A DNA stretch of 47,320 nt from Pseudomonadota bacterium (GTDB lineage Bacteria; Cyanobacteriota; Vampirovibrionia; Obscuribacterales; Obscuribacteraceae): assembly GCA_021324135.1 (NCBI GenBank), contig JAJPJO010000553.1:1-47320 (forward strand). Direction: 5' to 3'. Under the pieces are notes generated by a model, which worked only from the letters and a program-made list of their open reading frames with translations, did no database searches and was not told where the DNA came from. Positions 1 through 6,915 of this stretch are shown in pieces (position 1 is the stretch's first letter; every line of letters begins with the position of its first letter). The position numbers and the translations under genes were made by a program.

Positions 1-19
1 ACCGCTGTTTAAGCACCTT

Positions 20-40
20 TTGGGTTAAATGTTGGGTTAA
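20..40. repeat. Direct repeat in the leader of the HtrA-like gene
   Basis: The nonamer TTGGGTTAA occurs at 20-28 and again at 32-40, a 12-bp period, just upstream of the protease start at 58. Paired half-sites near a start codon can be a regulator site, but two short copies alone are weak evidence. No regulator is suggested by the sequence. Confidence 0.3.
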
Positions 41-57
41 CGACAGGAATCTTCTGG

Positions 58-1680
58 ATGGCAAAGGAAATAGATGATGACGTTCCGATTTACTTCTCAC
101 CTGGCGATGACGTCCATGACGAAGAGGTAGACCCAGAGGCGCTGCTGGAGGACAAGCCGCCTCTTGAGAAGGAATGGTCGCGTTATCAGCCGGCCAAAAC
201 GCTGGAGCAGGCTGCCGAAGAGGCGGTGAAACGCGGCGAGCCGAAGATAAAAAGGTTGAAAAACCGCTCGTCGCGCGATGCTTCCATTGAAAATAGCGGA
301 GAGCACAGCGTTCCGAGGGAAGAAGCCGAGGCTGGCAGAGCCGAGCAATCAGACACCATGCAGAGCTTACAAAATTTTCTGCGCCGCTCGGGGCGGTTTT
401 TAAGACCAAACCCGATCAAGCCATCCGAGGATGGTTCATCTGATAATTCGTCTCCGTCCGGTAATCCTGCCAGTGCCGCGAATCAAAAATTTGAGGGCAC
501 GAACGCCAAAGTCTGGCTGGTAATTACCTGTGTCAACGTCTTTCTGGCCGGGTTATGGTGCGGTTCGTTCTTGTGTCCCAACAACAAAGTGGTGACCATG
601 TTGCGCGAGACCGATTCCAGCCCAGCGAGCACTTCCAGTACTACGGCGCCGACAGTGAAGGGCGACCACTCGATTGCCGATGCGGTGGCGCGGCTGAATC
701 CGATCGTGGTCAATATCGACCTGCGCGCCAAGCGTATCGAGCCAGCACCGGTGGTGGCACCATTGCAGCCGGTGCAGAGATTTTTTCAGCCGAGCCCTTA
801 CGGAAATCGCCAGCAGATGAGCCGCGGAATGCCGGTGCATCAGCAAGCCAGCGGCGTAATCATCAGCAAAGAAGGTCACATTCTTACCAACAACCACGTC
901 GTACCGCCGGGCACGGACGTGCGCGTGACGCTGTTTGATCATCGCGAGTTCAATGCCATAGTTGTGGGACGCGATCCATTCTCGGATCTTTGCGTCATCA
1001 AGGTTCCGGGCAACGATTTTCCCATTGCTCACTTTGCCGACAGCAAAGGCGTCAGAGCCGGAGATTGGGCAATTGCCATCGGCAGTCCCTTCGGATTCGA
1101 CCATTCCGTCACGGTCGGCCTCGTCAGTGGTGTCAACCGGGTCGTCGGTGAGTTCAGCAACAACATTCCTTTGATTCAAACTGACGCACAAGTCAGTCCT
1201 GGCAACTCCGGCGGACCGCTCGCCAACATCGACGGCGAGGTGATTGGCATTGTTTGCGCCGCCGGCAATAGCGGCAGACTTGGTATTAACTGGGCTATAC
1301 CTTCCAACACGGCTTGCGAAGTGGCGCGCAAGCTGATCGAGAAAGGCTCTGTAGGCAGACCTTTCCTCGGTCTGTACATGGATGATTTCGATCCGGATCG
1401 GAAGAAAGCTCAGACGTTGCCGGTGCATTCAATGATGGTCATGGTTTCAAACGTCGTCAGAGGTGGTCCGGCTGACAAAGCCGATTTGCGCCAGCGCGAC
1501 ATAATCGAGTCGGTAAACGGCAAACCAGTCAAATCATCCGATGAGGTGAGACAGATTCTCCACGCTCTCAAGCCCGGCGACACTATGGAATTTCGCATTC
1601 GCCGCATGCAGCCGGGCGACAGCAAGATCACTACTTTGAACAAAACCGTCAAGTTGGAAAATTATCCGGAAAACCTTTAG
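58..1680 (+). CDS. Membrane-anchored HtrA/DegP-type serine protease with PDZ domain
   Basis: The product is a 540-residue trypsin-like protease for envelope protein quality control. Residues 1-150 are a charged, Pro/Ser-rich cytoplasmic stretch, longer than in usual DegP/DegQ. One transmembrane segment lies at about 151-173, placing the protease outside the membrane. The triad is readable: His280 in NNHV, Asp310 in the SDL motif and Ser384 in GNSGGP. A single PDZ domain follows at about 430-520, which normally binds C-termini of substrates and sets activity. The ATG at 58 has a modest purine-rich stretch (acagg) upstream. The next gene begins 26 bases after the stop and is probably co-transcribed. 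The family is certain; substrate and regulation are not visible. Confidence 0.93.
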   Translation: MAKEIDDDVPIYFSPGDDVHDEEVDPEALLEDKPPLEKEWSRYQPAKTLEQAAEEAVKRGEPKIKRLKNRSSRDASIENSGEHSVPREEAEAGRAEQSDTMQSLQNFLRRSGRFLRPNPIKPSEDGSSDNSSPSGNPASAANQKFEGTNAKVWLVITCVNVFLAGLWCGSFLCPNNKVVTMLRETDSSPASTSSTTAPTVKGDHSIADAVARLNPIVVNIDLRAKRIEPAPVVAPLQPVQRFFQPSPYGNRQQMSRGMPVHQQASGVIISKEGHILTNNHVVPPGTDVRVTLFDHREFNAIVVGRDPFSDLCVIKVPGNDFPIAHFADSKGVRAGDWAIAIGSPFGFDHSVTVGLVSGVNRVVGEFSNNIPLIQTDAQVSPGNSGGPLANIDGEVIGIVCAAGNSGRLGINWAIPSNTACEVARKLIEKGSVGRPFLGLYMDDFDPDRKKAQTLPVHSMMVMVSNVVRGGPADKADLRQRDIIESVNGKPVKSSDEVRQILHALKPGDTMEFRIRRMQPGDSKITTLNKTVKLENYPENL

Positions 1681-1706
1681 GGAAAGAGGGCGCGGAGGAG
1701 AGCATT

Positions 1707-2804
1707 TTGGCAGAGCCGAAGCCCAACACTGAATCAGGTATGATCGGCTGTCCGGTTTGCGGCACCGATCTCGAGCCATGGCAAATATATTGCCACAGCT
1801 GCGGACAATCGATTTCATCCTTTGAAATTCCGATCATCAAAGCTGATGAGGTCTTCGAAACAGATTTGAGCAAAGCGTACGGAATGTGGATGCGGCGCGG
1901 GAAGCGTGCGTACAAGAGCGCCTCGTACGATGAGGCGAAGGCGTGTTTCGCCGAAGCGCTCAAGAGAGTAAATGGCTTGCCGGCGCAGCGGGGCAATGAG
2001 TTGAAAGCGCGCGTCAAACTCTCCGAGGCTTGTTTGAAATTGAACAAGGTGAATGAGGCGATCGATCAGCTTGAAAGGGCAGCGGAATTGGCTCCTGACG
2101 AGCGCCAGAAGTCGGATCTGGGCAAACGCGTGGAGAGCTTGAAAGCACAATTCGGTCAGGGCGGTCATGTGCTCGGTTTGGTCAAATTCAGGCAGCCCAA
2201 GCCGATCGAATACATGTCGAATCCTCTCTATTGCGCGCGCTGCTCGCGCCTCCTGTCCGAGTCCGAGGTTTATCGCTTCCGATCGAAGAGGGATAAAACA
2301 GCGACGTGTATCTGCGGGTTCGTGGGAGTGCCGATTACTCCGGAGGTTTTGCCTGAGAAGGCCAGCCGTTCCCGCGACAGCGGCTTACCGCTCTCCAGGA
2401 GAAAGGCGCTGCTGATCGAGGCCGCACAAGGGCGGGTTAAAGGCGGGCGCGATAAGCGAACCGCCACCTGGCTTGCCATCATCCTTGGTGGCATCGGCGT
2501 GCATAAATTTTACCTCGGTGAACGTGTTGCCGGATTGGCCTACCTGGTGCTCTCCTGGACGCTGATACCGTGGATGGTGGCACTATACGAGGCGGTTCAC
2601 ATCGCTCAAATGTCGCGTGTCGGTTTTAATCTGGTTTACAACTTCGATGCCGTCATTCAGCGGCTTCCGGAGGAATCAATCGAAGCCAGCGATGGCACGG
2701 TTTTTTCAATGGAAGTGACGGAGGGCGCAGACGATCTGGTTGATGAGTGGTCGCAGGGTGATGAGACGGCCTCGGTGCTTGCCAGTAATTTGCATTCCAA
2801 CTAG
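1707..2804 (+). CDS. Zinc-ribbon, TPR and TM2-domain membrane protein
   Basis: The product has 365 residues from a TTG start at 1707, preceded by GGAGGAG at 1694-1700, which supports this non-ATG start. Residues 15-32 form a zinc ribbon (Cys15, Cys18, Cys29, Cys32). Residues 63-145 look like helical TPR repeats. A second Cys cluster lies at 176-203 (CARC and CICG). Residues 252-300 are a TM2 domain with two membrane helices and the G-x-H-x-F-Y-L-G signature. The acidic C-terminus is probably disordered. TM2 proteins are widespread but their biochemical role is poorly defined. Zinc ribbons plus TPRs suggest a scaffold at the membrane. Position after the protease suggests a shared envelope role, which is inference. 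Confidence 0.75.
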   Translation: MAEPKPNTESGMIGCPVCGTDLEPWQIYCHSCGQSISSFEIPIIKADEVFETDLSKAYGMWMRRGKRAYKSASYDEAKACFAEALKRVNGLPAQRGNELKARVKLSEACLKLNKVNEAIDQLERAAELAPDERQKSDLGKRVESLKAQFGQGGHVLGLVKFRQPKPIEYMSNPLYCARCSRLLSESEVYRFRSKRDKTATCICGFVGVPITPEVLPEKASRSRDSGLPLSRRKALLIEAAQGRVKGGRDKRTATWLAIILGGIGVHKFYLGERVAGLAYLVLSWTLIPWMVALYEAVHIAQMSRVGFNLVYNFDAVIQRLPEESIEASDGTVFSMEVTEGADDLVDEWSQGDETASVLASNLHSN

Positions 2805-2844
2805 AAATTGCTTCCTCCTGCTAAAATCGGCTCTGTTCATTTTC

Positions 2845-2850
2845 AGGAGA
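2845..2850 (+). promoter_or_regulatory. Ribosome binding site deciding the start of the carbinolamine dehydratase gene
   Basis: AGGAGA ends seven bases before the ATG at 2858. A GTG at 2855 is also in frame but only four bases from this site, so the ATG is the better start. Confidence 0.6.
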
Positions 2851-2857
2851 TGATGTG

Positions 2858-3196
2858 ATGGTCGAGAACTCTTGTGCATTGGCCAAAAGGAAATGCGTTC
2901 CCTGCAGCGGTGATGTTCCGCCGCTCAGTCTTGATCAGTGCCGGAAGCTGCATGGCGAGCTCAAGAATTGGGAGCTGGTCGAGGCAAAACGGCTGGTCAA
3001 ATCATACAAATTCAAGGACTTCCAGTCAGCTATGGATCTGGCTAACAAGATCGCCGTGATTGCCGAAGAGGAAGGGCATCATCCCGACTTGCTCGTGCGC
3101 TGGGGCGAACTCCGAATCGATCTTTGGACTCATGCCGTCAATGGCTTGACCGAGAGCGACTTCATTCTGGCGGCAAAAATAGATTGTTTGCCGTAG
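2858..3196 (+). CDS. Pterin-4a-carbinolamine dehydratase (PCD/DCoH family)
   Basis: The product is a 112-residue protein of the family that dehydrates 4a-hydroxytetrahydrobiopterin and recycles the pterin cofactor. The family signature is clear: E-E-E-G-H-H-P-D, then Trp, Trp-x-His and a downstream Asp, matching the usual [ED]-x3-H-[HN]-P ... [YW] ... [HW] ... D pattern. The length is typical of a stand-alone enzyme. No aromatic amino acid hydroxylase is in the window, and in cyanobacteria-like genomes PCD often occurs without one, so the substrate may be another pterin. The stop codon (3194-3196) directly abuts the stop of the convergent gene at 3197. Confidence 0.9.
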   Translation: MVENSCALAKRKCVPCSGDVPPLSLDQCRKLHGELKNWELVEAKRLVKSYKFKDFQSAMDLANKIAVIAEEEGHHPDLLVRWGELRIDLWTHAVNGLTESDFILAAKIDCLP

Positions 3197-6100
3197 TTAC
3201 TTCGAGGCTGTCTGTGTGCCTTGAGTGGGATAGGGGAAGAAGCTGAAGCTGAAGTAGAAGAACGAGCCGAGTATGACCACGGCCAACACCCAGCTCATCT
3301 GCCCCCAGCCAACGACGGTGCCGGCGCTCTTGCTCTTTTTGACCAGTTTGTCTCGCATCGCTCCGACTTCCTTGACGCCGCTGTTCAGGTCGGAGCCCAT
3401 GCTGTGCTTCCATTTAACGGCGGAGGCGGAGGGTGCTTGAGGTGTCGGTAAGGCGCCGGTGAGCGGCTGGTTGTCTTTGGCCTGCTCTATGTCTTGCTTC
3501 TCCTTCTTGGGGCTGGGAATGGCATCCAAGTTTCCCCATTTACCGCCAGCTCCGGCAGCAGCAGCAGCAGCAGCAGCAGCATTGCCCGCCGGTGTAGGGA
3601 TGGAATTGAGATCGCCCCATTTGCCGCCTTCAGCCGGCTCGGGCGCATTGCTCGCCGGCGTGCTGCCGATGGCATCGAGATCGCCCCATTTGCCGCCACC
3701 GCGGCCGCTTGTTTCGTCGCGTTCTTCCAGCTTCGGCATGTTTACATCTTGAGTCTTCTTGCCAAACCGACTCTTGAAGGCAGAAGCTTGACTGGCACCT
3801 GCGGACGGGGTCAGGGGTTTTGCTTCTGTGCCCGGTTCGCGAACAGCGCCTGGAGTTGGTATTGAGTCCAGATTGCCCCATTTGCCGCCCTCATCGCCGG
3901 CACTGTCTTTAGCTCCTCCAGCTCCTCCAGGCGTTGGTATAGTGTCGAGACCTTCCCATTTGCTCGAGCGAGCCGAGGCCATGTCGGATTCCTCTGCAGA
4001 TGGCATACCTATGGAGTCGAGATCGCCCCACTTGTTCTGGCCGGTGGTGGCTTCTGCGGTATCACTCTCGGCTGCGGCCGGGGCTTTGATGGCATCGAGA
4101 TCACCCCATTTGCTTTTGCCCAATCCCGTCGACGGCTCACTGCCTGATGCCGCCGGAGTTTTTATTGCATCCAATTCGCCCCATTTGCTCTTGCCGGCGC
4201 CCGCACCGCCTGTGGTATTGGAAGCAGCCGCACCAGGCGCCTTGATCGAGTCGAGATCGCCCCACTTCCCTTTGCCTGCGCCGGCAGCCTTGTTTTCGCT
4301 GGCTGACTTGGGCGCTTCATCCACGGATGAAGCGTCACTTCTCTGGAAACTCTTGGGAGCGATTGAATCTAGATCTTTCCACTTGCTCGCCCCGCCTTCT
4401 GATGCCGGACCAACTTTTGCAGCAGGAGCGCCAATCGAATCGAGATCGCCCCACTTGCTGCCGCCCGATGCTTTTCCAGCATCGGCAGGTTTGTCCGGCG
4501 TGGCTTTAGCCGCATCAGTCGCTTTCGAATCAGACGGTTTGGGCTTCGAGATGATCGAGTCCAACTCATCCCATCTGCCTTTCTTGGCGGGCGTCTCTGA
4601 GGCCTGAGTTTCTTCTCTAGGCGCGCTGCCGGAGGGATCATCCTTCAAATTATCGTCGTCATTCTGCGCGCTCATCTGGACATCCTCATCACCAGGGTTT
4701 ACTTCATGCTCATCTTGTTGCCCTGCGCTGGGCATTTGATTGCTTTGCGATATACTCGGTTGAGCCTGAATTTTTGATCCCAGCCCTTTGAGCGGCGTAA
4801 CGGGAATATGCGGGCGCTCTGGGGGTACATGCGTGCGAGGCTTTCGCACATCAGCGTACTTGTCGACCACCGGCTCAGGCTCTATCGGCTTAGAATCGAC
4901 ATTTAGAGAATCGGCCAGCTCCTGCAGAATATCCTCGGGTGAACGGTTGGGGAATGGCGAGACATCCTCAGGGCTCTGGTTGATGGTATTGCCTGCGGTA
5001 TCGTCAGAAAGAATCTCATCTGCCTCAGGATGGTAGGCTCCTGGTGCATCGTTGTTTTGAAAATCGAGTTCTTCAATAGATCCCTCTTCAAGTGGTGCAG
5101 CGCCTTCAATTGACTCGGCATAATCGGCGGGCGCATCAATGAACGACTCGCCTCCGCCTGCTTCATCATAAACTGCTTGCTCATCTGCGTAAGCCGGATC
5201 TGTCTCACTGAAGGCTGGCGTTGCTTGGCTATAATCGGAGGACGGCTCTTCTGCATACTGATCGGCATAGTCCAATCCAGCATCTACTTGTCCTGCACCT
5301 TGATGAAAGTCGATGGTTGACTCGTTTGGCGCCGGTTCCTCAGAAGTGATCTCATCAGCGGAATCTTCATCGATATATTGAGCAGATGCTTCAGGCTCCG
5401 GCGAACTCTGGTACCCATCGTTTGCCGATTCCTCTATGTAGGCTTGCGCTTCATCAGCATTTTCCGCCCATGTCTGATCAAGCCCGGGCATGGCCGTGGC
5501 CGGCTCTTGCTCCGGCATCGTCTGTGCTGCTATGTCTGCTGATTGCGGCTCTGCTACTTTACTTTGATGCATGGCGCTCAGGCGTTGGGCAATGGAGCTT
5601 ACTCCTTTCTGGGCCGGCTGTGGTGGCTGAGATTCTTCGGCATAAATCGATTTGAATTCGTCGCTTCGATCCGTACCGCCGCTATAGGAAGAGTAACCAG
5701 CACCTTCGCTCGGCTTGAATGCGGCGAATTCCCGGGAGGATTCCAAATCCTCATCGTTGCTTCTTGCCGGTGTTGGAGCTGATGATGGCGATCGACTTTC
5801 ACCGGAAAAAGGGGCAGCGCCCATCGAGGCAAACCCTCTTGGAGGAACGTTTTGAGACGGCTCAGGCATTGGCGGCACGCTTTGCGGACCACTAGTGCTC
5901 ATTACCAGAGAGTCATCCGGCAGTGGTTTGACGCCACCACCCCCGGTACCAGGAGCGGGAATCGCTTGGACTGAATAGGATGGCTCATTTTCAGTTGTTG
6001 CAGCGGGAAGTTCTTGTGGAAGAGCGGCGGGCTCGGGCTTGGGGGCGGCGGGCTCGGGCTTGGGAGCGGCTGGCTCGGGTTTGGGAGGAGCGGGCTCGGG

Positions 6101-6850
6101 CTTGGCAGGAGCGGGCTCGGGTTTGGCAAGAACGGGCTCGGGTTTGGCAGGAGCGGGCTCGGGTTTGGCAGGAGCGGGCTCGGGTTTGGGAGCGGCGGGC
6201 TTGGCCATCGATTGAGCCGGCAGTGCTGAAGCAGGAGTTGATGGAGTGCTTCGGGGTGTGCCACCAGATGCGGGGAGGCCCGGCGTTCGTCCCGGGCTAG
6301 CGCCGCTGGTAGCACCGGCGGTGCCGGATTGCGGACGATTGACCTCGACTCTTCGGAAACCTGACGATGGTGTTGTCGGCCGTGCGCCCGTCGGCATCGG
6401 TCGTGCTCCGGCTTGGCTTGCGCTTCCCAGCCTCGAAGGTTGGCGCGGAATGGCGGAACGCTGCGTCGTTCCAGGGCTGCCGAATTCTTTAGCCATGACT
6501 CGGCGAACAACGCTGCGTATCTGTGCCGCCCAGCCCTTATGATCGAGAAAATCCAGGGCACCGATTTGCATGGTCTTTTTGACCAGCTCAGGCTCCAGAT
6601 TTTCTTTGCTGACTACGAAGAATGTGTTTGGGTTCATAGCAATCAGGCGCTCGAGCAAGCGCAAATTGCCTTGCGGATTGGACTCCAATTCCAGCCAGAC
6701 GAGTTTGGCGCCTAACTGGTCCGTCTCGGCCTGGTCGGGTGTGAGGCAATTGACCAAAGAAAGTTCAGGCTGGCTTCTAATCAACTGCTCAATCTTGGAG
6801 GTTAGATCTTCAGAAGCTCCTGATATCAGTACGGTCGGTAATGTGCTCAC
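3197..6850 (-). CDS. Giant tail-anchored repeat protein with CpaE-like pseudo-receiver
   Basis: The product has 1217 residues from a GTG at 6850, with AGGAGG and GGAAGGG upstream on the coding strand. Residues 1-125 resemble a response-regulator receiver of the CpaE type, but the strand carrying the phospho-acceptor reads V-W-L-E-L-E and has no Asp there, so phosphorylation is unlikely. A Pro/Ala/Glu-rich linker follows with eight seven-residue K-P-E-P-A-P-A units, then a long acidic stretch. Twelve repeats of [GS]-K-W-G-D-L-D-[SA]-I-x-x-P come next, with a degenerate thirteenth. Near the C-terminus is one hydrophobic helix (G-W-G-Q-M-S-W-V-L-A-V onward), giving a tail anchor. I know no characterised protein with this layout. 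The gene lies 65 bases after the 996-residue gene and is probably in its operon. Confidence 0.75.
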   Translation of the reverse strand: MSTLPTVLISGASEDLTSKIEQLIRSQPELSLVNCLTPDQAETDQLGAKLVWLELESNPQGNLRLLERLIAMNPNTFFVVSKENLEPELVKKTMQIGALDFLDHKGWAAQIRSVVRRVMAKEFGSPGTTQRSAIPRQPSRLGSASQAGARPMPTGARPTTPSSGFRRVEVNRPQSGTAGATSGASPGRTPGLPASGGTPRSTPSTPASALPAQSMAKPAAPKPEPAPAKPEPAPAKPEPVLAKPEPAPAKPEPAPPKPEPAAPKPEPAAPKPEPAALPQELPAATTENEPSYSVQAIPAPGTGGGGVKPLPDDSLVMSTSGPQSVPPMPEPSQNVPPRGFASMGAAPFSGESRSPSSAPTPARSNDEDLESSREFAAFKPSEGAGYSSYSGGTDRSDEFKSIYAEESQPPQPAQKGVSSIAQRLSAMHQSKVAEPQSADIAAQTMPEQEPATAMPGLDQTWAENADEAQAYIEESANDGYQSSPEPEASAQYIDEDSADEITSEEPAPNESTIDFHQGAGQVDAGLDYADQYAEEPSSDYSQATPAFSETDPAYADEQAVYDEAGGGESFIDAPADYAESIEGAAPLEEGSIEELDFQNNDAPGAYHPEADEILSDDTAGNTINQSPEDVSPFPNRSPEDILQELADSLNVDSKPIEPEPVVDKYADVRKPRTHVPPERPHIPVTPLKGLGSKIQAQPSISQSNQMPSAGQQDEHEVNPGDEDVQMSAQNDDDNLKDDPSGSAPREETQASETPAKKGRWDELDSIISKPKPSDSKATDAAKATPDKPADAGKASGGSKWGDLDSIGAPAAKVGPASEGGASKWKDLDSIAPKSFQRSDASSVDEAPKSASENKAAGAGKGKWGDLDSIKAPGAAASNTTGGAGAGKSKWGELDAIKTPAASGSEPSTGLGKSKWGDLDAIKAPAAAESDTAEATTGQNKWGDLDSIGMPSAEESDMASARSSKWEGLDTIPTPGGAGGAKDSAGDEGGKWGNLDSIPTPGAVREPGTEAKPLTPSAGASQASAFKSRFGKKTQDVNMPKLEERDETSGRGGGKWGDLDAIGSTPASNAPEPAEGGKWGDLNSIPTPAGNAAAAAAAAAGAGGKWGNLDAIPSPKKEKQDIEQAKDNQPLTGALPTPQAPSASAVKWKHSMGSDLNSGVKEVGAMRDKLVKKSKSAGTVVGWGQMSWVLAVVILGSFFYFSFSFFPYPTQGTQTASK
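3511..4579. repeat. Coding repeat: twelve K-W-G-D-L-D-[SA]-I units
   Basis: On the coding (minus) strand each unit encodes a core close to K-W-G-D-L-D-S-I, separated by 20-45 residues of Ala/Gly/Ser/Pro-rich linker. Variants include R-W-D-E-L-D-S-I (first), K-W-K-D-L-D-S-I, K-W-G-E-L-D-A-I, K-W-E-G-L-D-T-I and K-W-G-N-L-D-A-I (last). An eroded V-K-W-K copy lies further on, near 3410. The Trp, Leu and Ile are near-invariant while the linkers drift. This points to selected short linear motifs on a flexible chain and not to a recent DNA duplication. Confidence 0.85.
3555..3581. repeat. Trinucleotide microsatellite (GCA)9 encoding poly-alanine
   Basis: Nine perfect GCA copies lie inside the repeat protein gene; on the coding strand they read TGC/GCT/CTG-type phases and give the alanine run between two KWG motifs. 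Copy-number change would keep the frame, altering linker length only. Confidence 0.85.
6024..6191. repeat. 21-bp coding minisatellite (K-P-E-P-A-P-A)8
   Basis: About eight 21-bp units encode K-P-E-P-[AV]-[PLA]-[AP] in the linker after the pseudo-receiver domain. The copies differ by a few substitutions (one reads P-V-L-A). Such Pro/Glu/Lys repeats usually form an extended spacer. Confidence 0.8.
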
Positions 6851-6915
6851 GTTTTTCCCTTCCAGTCCTCCTAGTTTTTTCGCTCAAGCTTAGCTTGCTA
6901 AATCTAGATTTTCTT

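Noticed and set aside
553-1428. 291-codon open frame on the minus strand
   Set aside because: It lies wholly inside the HtrA-type gene, whose triad and PDZ are clear; the opposite frame has no ribosome site and its composition looks like a shadow.
3828-4607. Long plus-strand open frame across the KWG-repeat region
   Set aside because: Repeats keep several frames open at once. The minus frame has the regular motif, a pseudo-receiver and a membrane anchor; the plus frame has no recognisable domain.
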